The notes below the pieces were generated by a model. It was given only the letters and a program-made list of their open reading frames with translations. It was not told where the DNA came from and searched no databases. The position numbers and the translations under genes are program-made. From a virus, in the IMG/VR virus record IMGVR_UViG_3300045912_000306, positions 1 through 56,296 of that record: DNA of 56,296 bases; one strand, given 5' to 3'. Numbering within the stretch: the first letter of the stretch is position 1; the number at the start of each line of letters is the position of its first letter. Shown in pieces: positions 1 through 8,401 of the stretch.

Positions 1-127
1 ATATTCAAGCGTGGAGACCCACGACTTCAGTCGTGTGGAGGAAACGCTTGACCTCCTAACTATTATATGATATAGTTTATCTATATGCAACTGTCTATTA
101 AAGTTAAGCTTATTCCCAACCAAGAGC
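1..127. repeat. 127-bp terminal direct repeat (circular overlap)
   Basis: Bases 1-127 recur exactly at 56170-56296, at the two ends of the window. A length of exactly 127 fits the largest k-mer commonly used by short-read assemblers, so the likeliest reading is a circular contig with a k-mer overlap, not a packaged terminal repeat. The repeat contains the left end of the TnpB element and the first 43 bases of tnpB. Real terminal redundancy or circular permutation cannot be excluded from sequence alone. Confidence 0.93.
48..76 (+). promoter_or_regulatory. promoter in the left end of the TnpB element
   Basis: TTGACC (48-53), a 17-nt spacer and TATAGT (71-76). The ATG follows 8 nt later at 85, so transcription would begin at or just before the start codon. 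The -35 box overlaps the 3' arm of the left-end hairpin. Confidence 0.7.
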
Positions 128-1203
128 AAAAGAACATTCTCCTGAAAACGATTGAGGCTTACAACGAAGCCTGCAACTTTGTTTCTCAAATAGCTTTTGA
201 GAATAAAACTGCTTCTGTGGTAAAAATCCACCATAAATGTTACTACGAAATCCGTAAAAGATTTAATCTTTCCTCTCAAATGGCAGTAAGAGTGGTGGGT
301 AAAGTTGCCGATACTTATAAAGTAGCGAGAAATAAAAAACTTCAACTTAAAAAACCTCATAAGTTTGACAAACACGGGGCAATTGTTTATGACCAGCGTA
401 TTTTTTCTTGGAAGGGACTTGAAAAGGTTTCTATTCTTACTTTGGAAGGTAGACAAGTTATTCCCATTGTTTTGGGAGAATATCAACAAATTAAACTTCA
501 ATTTCCCCGTAGAGGACAAGCATATCTTCTTTATCAGAATGGAAACTTTTACTTGATATCTATTGTAGATGTTCCAGAACCTCCAGAGAAAATATGTAAG
601 GATTTTCTTGGGGTTGATTTGGGAGTGGTTAATCTTGCTGTTGATAGCAAAGGGGAGTTTTATTCGGGAAAGGAGGTGGAAAAGAAAAGAATAAAACTTG
701 ATAAACTTAAATCTGCTTTGCAAAAATGTGGAAGTAAATCTGCTAAAAGACATCTTAAAAAATTGTCTGGTAAAGAAAAAAGATTTAGAAAAGATGTTAA
801 TCACTGTATTAGCAAGAAGATTGTTGAAAAGGCTAAAAGGAACTCTTTGAGTATTGCCATTGAAAACTTGACGGGGATACGACAAAGAGCAACCGTTAGA
901 AAAAGCCAACGGAGACAACATTTTTCTTGGGCTTTTAACCAGTTGAGAAGATTTTTGGAATACAAATCCAAACTTGCGGGGATTGTTTTGAAAACTGTTG
1001 ACCCGCACTATACTTCTCAAAAATGCTCTAATTGTGGTTATATTGCTAAACATAATCGTAAAAATCAATCAAACTTTTCTTGTAAGTCGTGTGGTTTCTC
1101 CGTCAACGCCGACTTAAACGGAGCGATTAATATCGCTCAACTGGCAACCGTCAACTTACCAATCGTAGCCCCCTCAAGGGGAGTTACAAGCCACCTGCTT
1201 TAG
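85..1203 (+). CDS. tnpB: TnpB RNA-guided nuclease (OrfB, IS605 family)
   Basis: 372 aa, a normal length for compact TnpB. TnpB is an omega-RNA-guided DNA endonuclease, ancestral to Cas12, that favours retention of its element. All three RuvC acidic residues are visible: D178 in GVDLGVVN, E260 in AIENLTG and D343 in NADLNGA. A CxxC-x15-CxxC zinc finger (C314, C317, C333, C336) lies between the second and third. The nuclease therefore looks intact. There is no Shine-Dalgarno site; the promoter in the left end puts the -10 box 8 nt before the ATG, so the mRNA may be leaderless. Without tnpA the element would need transposase in trans. It runs opposite to the flanking phage genes. Confidence 0.95.
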   Translation: MQLSIKVKLIPNQEQKNILLKTIEAYNEACNFVSQIAFENKTASVVKIHHKCYYEIRKRFNLSSQMAVRVVGKVADTYKVARNKKLQLKKPHKFDKHGAIVYDQRIFSWKGLEKVSILTLEGRQVIPIVLGEYQQIKLQFPRRGQAYLLYQNGNFYLISIVDVPEPPEKICKDFLGVDLGVVNLAVDSKGEFYSGKEVEKKRIKLDKLKSALQKCGSKSAKRHLKKLSGKEKRFRKDVNHCISKKIVEKAKRNSLSIAIENLTGIRQRATVRKSQRRQHFSWAFNQLRRFLEYKSKLAGIVLKTVDPHYTSQKCSNCGYIAKHNRKNQSNFSCKSCGFSVNADLNGAINIAQLATVNLPIVAPSRGVTSHLL

Positions 1204-1215
1204 CGGGTGGTAGTT
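1170..1215 (+). ncRNA. putative omega-RNA (reRNA) 3' hairpins of the TnpB element
   Basis: Two consecutive hairpins, CCCC-tcaa-GGGG and CCACCTGC-ttta-GCGGGTGG, overlap the end and stop codon of tnpB. In this family the 3' part of the tnpB transcript is processed into a guide RNA whose guide is the flank beyond the right end, here the bases after about 1215. Start and processing sites cannot be set from sequence. Confidence 0.55.
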
Positions 1216-1223
1216 GACACATT

Positions 1224-2207
1224 TTAATATTCTAAGCTATAAAAATATGGGTCACTTGGATCAAACCCAGCTAGCTGAATTTGCTTGCTTATTTCCTCTC
1301 CAATTGCTAATCTTTCTTCATTTGTTGTAGCTTTTTTTTCGGCTTCTTGTTTATATTTTGCTAGTGTTTGATACAGTTCTTGTTTTGTTTGCCATTGTGT
1401 TTTCTTTGGTTCAGGTGGATTTATCTTAGACCAGTTGCTTAAAACCTCATCTGCGATATCTGGATATTGGTTAATAAGATCAACAATGTCCTGCTTATAT
1501 CTATCTGTTCCCTCCATTCCAGTTGGTATCCAATCATTTTTCTCATAACTCCATTGCCATTGACCCAGTGGAGAATGCCACGAAATATTTGTCCTTCCAT
1601 CTTCAGATGGATTAAATGTTGGTTTTTCTTCGGTTGGTTGCCAGCCAGTCTTACCAGATAACAATATCTTTGCTAATTCAGACATACCAGCACTCTTTGA
1701 TGCAGTTGACGACCCCTTTCTGGCTGCTTCTTGTTTCTTAAATATTCTTTCCCATTCTTTCTCTGCTTGTTGTAATTCAAATTCTTGTGCAGCCAATCCT
1801 GCTTTATACAATTCCAAACCCTTATTTAATGCATTTCCAATTACATTTTGTCTTGATTGAATTAGATTAAGTAAATTTCCATATTCTCCACGAATGTCTG
1901 CTTTTTGACCAGAGATAATAGCCTGTCTATTCATTGGATTTTCAATATACATCTCGCTTTCAGGATTTGCATATCTTTCAGCCAATCTTTTGTCGGCTGT
2001 ATAGAGTTCTTGTATTTTTGACTCAACATCGCTCTCCAGTCCAGGCAGGGTCTTCTCCCTTTCATATAGAGCTTTTCTAAGAGCATCTGTTATTCCGGGA
2101 AGACCACTATAACCAGCTTTTACCGCACTCGTTAGGTCTGAGATTTTCTTTTCTACCGCACCAAGACTTCCTGTGTAAGTATTAGTTTGATTATTTTGAT
2201 TGTTCAT
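1224..2207 (-). CDS. helical virion-module protein, unknown function
   Basis: 327 aa. Not recognised as a family. Mostly charged helix and coiled coil (roughly residues 40-175), a Ser/Thr/Gly-rich patch near 165, a Trp-rich segment near 210-225 and another helix near the C-terminus. SD GGAGG lies 10 nt before the ATG and overlaps the stop region of the upstream 274-aa gene, so the two are co-translated. It lies between the fibres and the giant polyvalent protein (across the circle join), where podoviruses carry internal or ejection proteins. That role is inferred from position only. The TnpB element begins just beyond its stop. Confidence 0.75.
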   Translation of the reverse strand: MNNQNNQTNTYTGSLGAVEKKISDLTSAVKAGYSGLPGITDALRKALYEREKTLPGLESDVESKIQELYTADKRLAERYANPESEMYIENPMNRQAIISGQKADIRGEYGNLLNLIQSRQNVIGNALNKGLELYKAGLAAQEFELQQAEKEWERIFKKQEAARKGSSTASKSAGMSELAKILLSGKTGWQPTEEKPTFNPSEDGRTNISWHSPLGQWQWSYEKNDWIPTGMEGTDRYKQDIVDLINQYPDIADEVLSNWSKINPPEPKKTQWQTKQELYQTLAKYKQEAEKKATTNEERLAIGEEISKQIQLAGFDPSDPYFYSLEY

Positions 2208-2222
2208 ATAGTTAGCACCTCC

Positions 2223-3047
2223 TTATCCATAATAATTATTTATCGCTTTCCTCATTAAATTTTCTCTCTCAATTTGTTGTAATGCAATATCATCACTTCT
2301 TTTTTGTCTGGCAAGATTAGCAGCATTAGTTTTCTTTTCTTCTTCAAGCTGGAATTGTCTTCTTTGCCATTGTGTATCAGTATCATCAAGTTTTCTTTGC
2401 TTTGCTATGCCAGCCTCTTCTTCGTATCTTCTAAGAGCCAGGTCAATAGCCTCCTGTCTTGCTTGTTGAGCTGTTCTAACTTTATCGGCAGTATAATTTG
2501 CAATGCCAGATTGTAATATATTTCTCTTATTCAAATTAGAAAAAGCGCTAATCCCCTCTTCTGGGAAAGTTCCATAATCATACTTGGTTCTGTTATAATA
2601 TTGGGCTATACTTTCATTTGGAAGCATTTGCGGTCCATAGTTTCGTTTTGCAATTTCCCAATCTTCCCTTTTTATTCTTATGCCTCTTTGATAATCTTCC
2701 TCAAGTCTCTGTTTTGCTTTCTCAACGTCTCCTCCTTCTTCTCTCAATATTCTTTCATAATACGGTCTCAGTTCCTCAAGAGCCTGTTTTTCATATTCCT
2801 CCCATGTTTTTGTCTGAAGTGGGGGAAGTTGAATAGGAGAAGCGGACAATTTAGCAAAAAGATTAGCAAACTCATCTATTCCGCTAGAAGATAAACCACC
2901 AGACAAAGAACTTGTGGGAGAACTATTTGGACCAGCTCCACCAGTCGGGTCTTCTCCGTTTGTCCATCCCCAAGCACCCCACCAACGCATGACTTTTCCC
3001 CCAGCATCTGGGTTTGGATACCAACCGCCGAATAATTTATTTGCCAT
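2223..3047 (-). CDS. Gly-rich N-terminus plus coiled-coil virion protein
   Basis: 274 aa. Residues 1-55 are rich in Gly, Trp and Ser; the rest is charged helix and coiled coil. Not assigned to a family. It pairs with the 327-aa gene downstream, and the two helical proteins may be internal virion or ejection proteins (inference). No SD is visible before the ATG; it starts one base after the stop of the 26-codon ORF upstream, which suggests translational coupling. Confidence 0.75.
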   Translation of the reverse strand: MANKLFGGWYPNPDAGGKVMRWWGAWGWTNGEDPTGGAGPNSSPTSSLSGGLSSSGIDEFANLFAKLSASPIQLPPLQTKTWEEYEKQALEELRPYYERILREEGGDVEKAKQRLEEDYQRGIRIKREDWEIAKRNYGPQMLPNESIAQYYNRTKYDYGTFPEEGISAFSNLNKRNILQSGIANYTADKVRTAQQARQEAIDLALRRYEEEAGIAKQRKLDDTDTQWQRRQFQLEEEKKTNAANLARQKRSDDIALQQIERENLMRKAINNYYG

Positions 3048-3048
3048 A

Positions 3049-3129
3049 TTATTTAATAAATAAAACTCTATGTTTTAATTCTATAATCTTTTTTATTACT
3101 TTTCCAAATAATTTTTTAAAATTTTTCAT
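3049..3129 (-). CDS. 26-aa cationic amphipathic micro-protein
   Basis: Reads MKNFKKLFGKVIKKIIEL... to a Lys C-terminus, with about ten basic residues spaced along an amphipathic helix. It exactly fills the 80-base gap between the 406-aa and 274-aa genes: its ATG overlaps the upstream stop as TAATG and its own stop ends one base before the next ATG. The perfect fit supports translation. The composition resembles membrane-active peptides, but the function is unknown. Confidence 0.5.
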   Translation of the reverse strand: MKNFKKLFGKVIKKIIELKHRVLFIK

Positions 3130-4349
3130 TATATTAAATTAAATAAGAAAAACGGATTCTTTTCAAATAAAGTCGGATCAGCAACGTCTGTAAATGTAGG
3201 ATTAGTTGTTCCTGTAACGGTTCCTGAATGGTGGATTGCAATGCCTCCATTTCCACCATTGCCACCACCCCTGGTACCTAAATTATTTCCTCCTGTCCCA
3301 CCAAGTGCAGTAATTAGATTGCTTCCCAATGATGCTGTTCTACACACAATAAGACAAACACCTCCACCTCCGCCACCACCGCCTGGAGAATCACCTATTG
3401 CACCACCATTGCCACCATTTAGATTGATAGTTCCTGTAAATTCATAAGAGTTTACAAAAAATACGCCGACACCTCCGCCAGAACCACCTATCCCAACAGC
3501 ATTGGAATATATTACCTGACTTCCACCACCACCACCACCAAGTGTCATTGTTGTTAAATCGGCGGTGCTTATAGCGGAGCCACCTATTCCAGCAGGATTG
3601 ATACCACTCTTACCATTACTACCAGCATTTACACTACCACCACCACCGCCACCACCATAGTTTCCTGAGACATTTGGAGAACCCCCACCACCATTTCCGT
3701 TTGCGTTACTGTTTTCCTGTATTGCTCCCCCAGTTCCTTCTCCACATCTTGCTGGTTGGGTTAAGTGCTCTGATGGGTTATGACAAGATGAACCTGCACC
3801 ATGATCTTGATGGCAACCAGCACCTTTAAAGCCACAACCAGAATTATTATCTGGGACATCACAAGTACCATAACTACCATTTGCTCCCGCCAAATTGATT
3901 GATCCGCTTCCTCCAAAACTTCCTTTAATGGCAATAGGAAAAATTCCACCAACATCTCCATTCCACGCAGTTACATTCCAGGTTCCACTACAAGTTACAT
4001 TTTTGTATCTTGGAATTAAAACCGCTTGAGCTTGTGAAGCCCCAGAGTCGGTATAGGTATATTGAAGCGGTTTAAGAAGTGTAAGAGAGGTAGTGCCACC
4101 ACCTGATACAATCCTATTTACTTCCCATTGTCCAGCTCCAGTCCCTCTTGTTTGATGGACTAAGATAACATCTCCATTTGAAAACCCCGATGAACCTAAA
4201 GTTAAAGTAGTTGAGCTAGCACTCCCAGAGCAAGAGCGATAAGTTATTGTCGGAATAGACGATGAAGAATAATCCCCATCTTTTCCGTCGCCAAATGGCA
4301 TATTGGGGAAAATCCAATCTAATTTCTGCCAATCATACAATTGTGCCAT
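3129..4349 (-). CDS. glycine-rich tail adhesin-like protein
   Basis: 406 aa. After about 150 residues of beta-rich sequence, the C-terminal half is dominated by poly-Gly and GGxGG runs, the pattern of polyglycine-II sandwich adhesins such as T-even gp38-type receptor-binding tips. A Cys/His-rich loop lies near residues 165-200. It starts one base after the stop of the 181-aa gene. The likely role is receptor binding at the virion surface; this is inferred from composition and position. Confidence 0.7.
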   Translation of the reverse strand: MAQLYDWQKLDWIFPNMPFGDGKDGDYSSSSIPTITYRSCSGSASSTTLTLGSSGFSNGDVILVHQTRGTGAGQWEVNRIVSGGGTTSLTLLKPLQYTYTDSGASQAQAVLIPRYKNVTCSGTWNVTAWNGDVGGIFPIAIKGSFGGSGSINLAGANGSYGTCDVPDNNSGCGFKGAGCHQDHGAGSSCHNPSEHLTQPARCGEGTGGAIQENSNANGNGGGGSPNVSGNYGGGGGGGSVNAGSNGKSGINPAGIGGSAISTADLTTMTLGGGGGGSQVIYSNAVGIGGSGGGVGVFFVNSYEFTGTINLNGGNGGAIGDSPGGGGGGGGVCLIVCRTASLGSNLITALGGTGGNNLGTRGGGNGGNGGIAIHHSGTVTGTTNPTFTDVADPTLFEKNPFFLFNLI

Positions 4350-4350
4350 A

Positions 4351-4896
4351 TTACAAATTCATAGCAATTACGAAACCGTCGTAAGTATTTGCTCCAGTGC
4401 AAATAAAACCAAACCAATCAGCCTTATTTGCTGTTGGTGTTAAAGTTGGAGCAACACCACCAGCCCATTTAATTGTAGAAAACCAAGTAACTGTTCTATT
4501 TCCACTAGCGTCTTGAATCAATTTTAATGCAAAAGCACTTCCAACTTGTGCATTTGATATGGTTAGTGTTCTATTTCCGCCTAGAGTTACTTGTTGTATA
4601 TGTCCCTGAGACAAATCAAATGTAATAGTCGCACCATCTGTCGCTGTTACTATATCTGTATATGGCTGAATTAATTTTGGTTTTGCGAGCGTTTTGTTGG
4701 TTACTGTTTTAGTATTTGTCGTTGTTAAAATATTGCTATCTAGCTTTGATGCTTCAATAGCGGCATCAGAAGCTATATTAGCATTTTTGATATTACCATT
4801 ATAATCATTGATTATATTGTTAAACTCAGCATTAAGATCTGCTGGAGTTAAAGTATCACCTGTGTTCCATATTTTTATTCTTGAAATTGTTGCCAT
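4351..4896 (-). CDS. short tail-fibre-like structural protein
   Basis: 181 aa. The N-terminal phrase GDTLTPADLNAEFNNI is typical of phage tail-fibre and appendage proteins. A helical segment (25-60) is followed by a Thr/Asn/Gly-rich beta region (60-181). A strong SD, GGGGGTG, lies 6 nt before the ATG. It is followed at once by the Gly-rich adhesin, so the two probably form one appendage. Confidence 0.65.
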   Translation of the reverse strand: MATISRIKIWNTGDTLTPADLNAEFNNIINDYNGNIKNANIASDAAIEASKLDSNILTTTNTKTVTNKTLAKPKLIQPYTDIVTATDGATITFDLSQGHIQQVTLGGNRTLTISNAQVGSAFALKLIQDASGNRTVTWFSTIKWAGGVAPTLTPTANKADWFGFICTGANTYDGFVIAMNL

Positions 4897-4912
4897 TTAT
4901 AACACCCCCTTT

Positions 4913-6436
4913 TTAAGCATCTCTAATCTTTTTTGGTTTAAATAATAATGTATATTCTCGAATATGTACAGGCTTATTAGCTTCATTTTGACAAAAATTA
5001 AATTGTACAGAATACGCTGGGTCGCCACCAAGTTCTACTCTTTTTCTTAAAACGCTTGGGGAACCAAGTGGTTGTGGTAATATAAACGGTAAAACAGAGC
5101 TACTTCCCTTCAAATTTACGCTAGCAACACTATTAAAATCAAAGGAATTTGAAGATCTTTTTATGTCCAAATTAACATCATTTCCTGTATCTACTGTAAT
5201 AAATAAATATTTCCATTTTGCCTTTGTGTCTATCTTAATATCATTCATGATTCCCCTAGTGGTAAACATTCTAGTTTTATATTGGAAATCAATGGGGTTG
5301 CCATTATCACTATTAGAAGAATCAAGCTTATATACTTTGCTATCATTATTAGCTTCTTGAAAATATATTTCAGCTTTTCCACCAATTGTTGATATTGCCC
5401 ATGCAGCAACATTTAAACCAGTCCATTTAACAAAACTTTTATTTACAGTATCATAAACAATAACAACATTATTTATTGTAGAAGAACCCTCTGGTACGGC
5501 CAAATAATATTTTCTACCATCGAAAATGGAGGTTGATATGTCTAATTTTGATTTATTTAGTCCCAACATTGTCCCTTCAATATCTTCCGATATAATTCCA
5601 CCAGCAACATTTACAGCATACCTTGTCCTTTGAATACTTCTTATGTGTGGAATATTTCCAGTAAAAGATAAGAAAAGGGTATCGTTTCCTATATTTTGGA
5701 AACTATTGTGGGATATATTACCAAAACCGTTTATACGCTCATTGATATTGTTTATAGAAAACGTTCCTACATCAAAACCAGTTAGAGAAAAAACCCTATT
5801 TTTCTTGGAAATAAGCAACTCGTCTCCAAGAACGTATAACCCACTAATAAAATCTCCGTCATTTGGATTAATATCAATATAATCATTTGCCGCCCACGTT
5901 TCTGGATTGCCAGCGTTTGAAAAATACAACCTATTTGGGTATGTTGGATTACCTGCAACAAAGAAAAAATTATGAAACCATATAGCATATTTTCCAATAG
6001 GCATAGCGGTAATCGGGGAAGCACTGCTTCCATTATACGCCAAACACGTGTCAGTACCATTAAAACTATATAGTTTATCTGTCGCCTGAACAAAATTAGT
6101 AAATTTATTAGCAGTCTGATTTGAAGCACCAGTTATTTGTGTCCAGTTTCCACTACCGTCCCACGACATATAAACAGAATTTGTATTGTCCGAATTGTTC
6201 CATACCGCTACTAATCTTTTTGTCCCGTCTGTTTTTTCCAACGAACCAAGTCCAAGACCATATTTATTTCCTATGGCATTTGCCACCATTGTGTATCCGT
6301 ATCTTTTTTTAATACCACCATCAACTACTGCATTTAGTATCATGGAGGCATAACCAGAAGGAAGCATTTCTGGTTTAACGTTATCTTTATATCCTTTGGA
6401 AAAGTCTCTCTCTGTATATCTAATAAGGTCTTGCAT
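4913..6436 (-). CDS. P22 gp10-like tail (stabilisation) protein
   Basis: 507 aa. The N-terminus (D-F-S-K-G... with a following GGIKKRYGY) and the repeated blade-like beta motifs (NRLYFSNAGNPETW, NRVFSLTG) match the beta-propeller tail-stabilisation proteins of podoviruses. It shares its start region with the stop of the adaptor gene (6436), as expected for a gp4/gp10-type neck-tail pair. The family call rests on remembered motifs and gene order, not on alignment. Confidence 0.75.
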   Translation of the reverse strand: MQDLIRYTERDFSKGYKDNVKPEMLPSGYASMILNAVVDGGIKKRYGYTMVANAIGNKYGLGLGSLEKTDGTKRLVAVWNNSDNTNSVYMSWDGSGNWTQITGASNQTANKFTNFVQATDKLYSFNGTDTCLAYNGSSASPITAMPIGKYAIWFHNFFFVAGNPTYPNRLYFSNAGNPETWAANDYIDINPNDGDFISGLYVLGDELLISKKNRVFSLTGFDVGTFSINNINERINGFGNISHNSFQNIGNDTLFLSFTGNIPHIRSIQRTRYAVNVAGGIISEDIEGTMLGLNKSKLDISTSIFDGRKYYLAVPEGSSTINNVVIVYDTVNKSFVKWTGLNVAAWAISTIGGKAEIYFQEANNDSKVYKLDSSNSDNGNPIDFQYKTRMFTTRGIMNDIKIDTKAKWKYLFITVDTGNDVNLDIKRSSNSFDFNSVASVNLKGSSSVLPFILPQPLGSPSVLRKRVELGGDPAYSVQFNFCQNEANKPVHIREYTLLFKPKKIRDA

Positions 6437-7146
6437 TATAGTAATGTGTTCTGAAAATCTAATATTTCTCCACTTGTATCAATTACATATTTTGATTCTT
6501 CCGCTATTCTATCTTCTAATTCTCTTTTCATTCTATCAATATCTGCTTGTGCTTCGTCTTCTAATCTTTTAGCTTCCACTGATTCTTGCTGTCCTTTTCT
6601 CAAAGCTTCAGCTGCGGCTGCCTTAGCAATTATTCCATAATATCTATCTGGATACGGGATATTTATTGTATCACTATCTTCTGATAAATCAGGAATTTGT
6701 TTGATATACCATATTTTTATTGCCTCATCTCCAACCTTGTCGGGAATAGGAATAAAACCAATTACGTTGCCTTGAATATAATAAACTGGGCTTGAAAATG
6801 ACCCTGCACCCAAATTCGTATTTGAGATTGAACCCCTAATAACATCTAAATCAATAGGCAGTGCTCTTACAAAACCAGTTGGGTGGTTGTTTATATCATA
6901 ATTTATTTCTACCCTTCTCATTTTGAAGAAATCATCTGGAAGTTGGTATTCTTGTACATTTGCATCTGTATCTGTGGTTGCCTCTGTTATATAGTAATTT
7001 TCAAACGTTTCCATCACCGCCGTTACAACTCTTTGATATTGCCCATTTATAATGCGGTTTAGGTCTGAATCTAACCAATCAGCTTCAGTGCTTTCGTCAA
7101 GATAGTGTCTTACACTTTTTCTAATTGTGAATAATGTCTTAGCCAT
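6436..7146 (-). CDS. head-to-tail adaptor protein
   Basis: 236 aa. The start chosen is the internal ATG (MAKTLFTIRKSVR); a longer TTG start would extend through a terminator hairpin. Features match small podoviral adaptor / tail tubular A-like proteins: a helical N-terminus, a conserved YQLPDDFFKMRRVE strand, a C-terminal AAAEALRKGQ helix and a charged tail. It would dock on the portal and carry the gp10-like protein encoded next. No SD is present. Confidence 0.75.
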   Translation of the reverse strand: MAKTLFTIRKSVRHYLDESTEADWLDSDLNRIINGQYQRVVTAVMETFENYYITEATTDTDANVQEYQLPDDFFKMRRVEINYDINNHPTGFVRALPIDLDVIRGSISNTNLGAGSFSSPVYYIQGNVIGFIPIPDKVGDEAIKIWYIKQIPDLSEDSDTINIPYPDRYYGIIAKAAAAEALRKGQQESVEAKRLEDEAQADIDRMKRELEDRIAEESKYVIDTSGEILDFQNTLL

Positions 7147-7152
7147 TTTTAT

Positions 7153-7181
7153 AAAAAAAGCCCTGAATATAAATTCAGAGC
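7153..7181 (-). terminator. rho-independent terminator/attenuator before the adaptor gene
   Basis: On the minus strand a 9-bp stem (GCTCTGAAT/ATTCAGGGC, one G-U pair) with a TTAT loop is followed by seven T residues. It ends 6 bases before the adaptor ATG and lies downstream of a TTGACA promoter-like sequence, so it could act as an attenuator. Confidence 0.75.
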
Positions 7182-7217
7182 CAATACGTTGTTCGCTTGA
7201 TAGCTGCTGCCACACAT

Positions 7218-7246
7218 AAACTAACAAACTGGAATATACTTGTCAA
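7218..7246 (-). promoter_or_regulatory. putative promoter before the adaptor gene
   Basis: TTGACA (7246-7241) overlaps the stop of the glycosyltransferase gene; 17 nt later is TAGTTT (7223-7218), a weak -10. A leader of about 60-70 nt with a terminator hairpin follows. Confidence 0.45.
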
Positions 7247-8400
7247 TATTTTTTCTCCAAAAATTTAAGGTTTTTTCTGTTAGTATTTTCTTGGTACCAG
7301 CCATCTTTTGATAAATTTAATATCCTTTCAAAATATTCTCTATACATTTCTGTGGCTTTTTCCATTGAAAAATTATGCATTGCCCACTTTCTGCAATCTG
7401 ACGGTTTGATTTTGTGTATGTTTTTTGCCGCCCAGACAAACTGTTCAAATGTATAACAGCGATACCCAGTTTTTCCGTGATGTACTGTTTCTGGAAAAGC
7501 ACCACCATCTGTGGTTATAACAGGCGTTCCAGAAAACATTGCCTCTATCGCTACATATCCAAATGGTTCAAGATAAATTGTTGGCATAAAGACAGCTTTA
7601 GCTTTACTTAATAGTTTTTTTCTTTTTTCAAGACCAGCAAAGCCGATATACTCAACGTTTGGCATTTTAATAAATTCCCTAAAAGAAATAGCGTCTGCTT
7701 GATTATCTTCTTCACTATATCCAAATCCAGCAGCTATTAACTTTGCATTTATTTTTTGACAAACCTGTTGTGCAATAAAAATACCTTTTCTTGATATTAT
7801 TCTTCCAAGATAAAGGAAATAATCATCTTTCTTTTCAGAATATTCAAAATCGTTTGGGTCAAAAAAACCTGGAATTACTGTGTTGTAAAAGTCTATGTCT
7901 TTAATTCCCTCCATTCCGTATGTGTAATTCATAATGTAATAACTCTCAAATATTCTAAATCTAGCAAAAGAGCCCAGATACCCAATACCAATCTCTATTG
8001 TGTATGGTATATTAACAGCATCTGCTATTGGTTTTTGGAATGTACCAAGGCAAAGAAGGAGAAGGTCTCCACCTCTTTTTCTTTTATTTATTTCATTTAT
8101 TGTGTTTTTGTTGAACTCATTAAAAGCAATATCTCCACAATTTAATTTATACACAGTTTCCTTGTTCCACTTGCCATATGCTTTTTCTAGGATATCTTTT
8201 GTTGAGACCTGAACAAACTCATCGCAAATAACATCAGATCCCTCTACTCCATAAAATATTACATAAAAACCAAGTTTCTTTAATATCTTAGCCATTCTTA
8301 CTACTTTTGAAGCAAAAGCATTTGCTATACCCTCGTCACCCATTGTCGTCGGGGTATTAAATGGACCCACCAAATGAACTCTAATTCCATCAAAAGACAT
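7243..8400 (-). CDS. GT4-family glycosyltransferase (GT-B fold)
   Basis: 385 aa, usual length for the family. The C-terminal half carries the retaining GT4 signature: YLGRIISRKG, then an E-x7-E motif in EPFGYVAIE (E278, E286), then GTPVITTDGGAFPE. The N-terminal half has a glycine-rich loop (GPFNTPTTMGDEG). It would transfer a sugar from a nucleotide-sugar donor. Its place inside the tail operon, 2 bases after the giant fibre gene, suggests glycosylation of a virion protein; modification of host surface sugars is the alternative. Acceptor and sugar are unknown. Confidence 0.88.
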   Translation of the reverse strand: MSFDGIRVHLVGPFNTPTTMGDEGIANAFASKVVRMAKILKKLGFYVIFYGVEGSDVICDEFVQVSTKDILEKAYGKWNKETVYKLNCGDIAFNEFNKNTINEINKRKRGGDLLLLCLGTFQKPIADAVNIPYTIEIGIGYLGSFARFRIFESYYIMNYTYGMEGIKDIDFYNTVIPGFFDPNDFEYSEKKDDYFLYLGRIISRKGIFIAQQVCQKINAKLIAAGFGYSEEDNQADAISFREFIKMPNVEYIGFAGLEKRKKLLSKAKAVFMPTIYLEPFGYVAIEAMFSGTPVITTDGGAFPETVHHGKTGYRCYTFEQFVWAAKNIHKIKPSDCRKWAMHNFSMEKATEMYREYFERILNLSKDGWYQENTNRKNLKFLEKKY

Positions 8401-8401
8401 A

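Larger units (their letters stand above)
5..1215 (+). mobile_element. IS200/IS605-type TnpB-only element
   Basis: A single tnpB gene is bounded by hairpin-forming ends, with no tnpA transposase alongside. The left end (5-51) has outer arms TCAAGCGT (5-12) and ACGCTTGA (44-51) around an inner stem CACGAC/GTCGTG (20-25/30-35). The right end has stems CCCC/GGGG (1170-1173/1178-1181) and CCACCTGC/GCGGGTGG (1191-1198/1203-1210), the latter overlapping the tnpB stop codon. Subterminal hairpins instead of inverted repeats are typical of the family, and in characterised elements the 3' hairpin region is the scaffold of the guide (omega) RNA. Exact ends are inferred. The element lies antisense between two minus-strand virion genes and disrupts neither reading frame. 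Confidence 0.85.

Noticed and set aside
3241-3447. Pro-rich plus-strand frame opposite the Gly-rich adhesin
   Set aside because: Complement of GGN codons gives Pro codons; no start signal.
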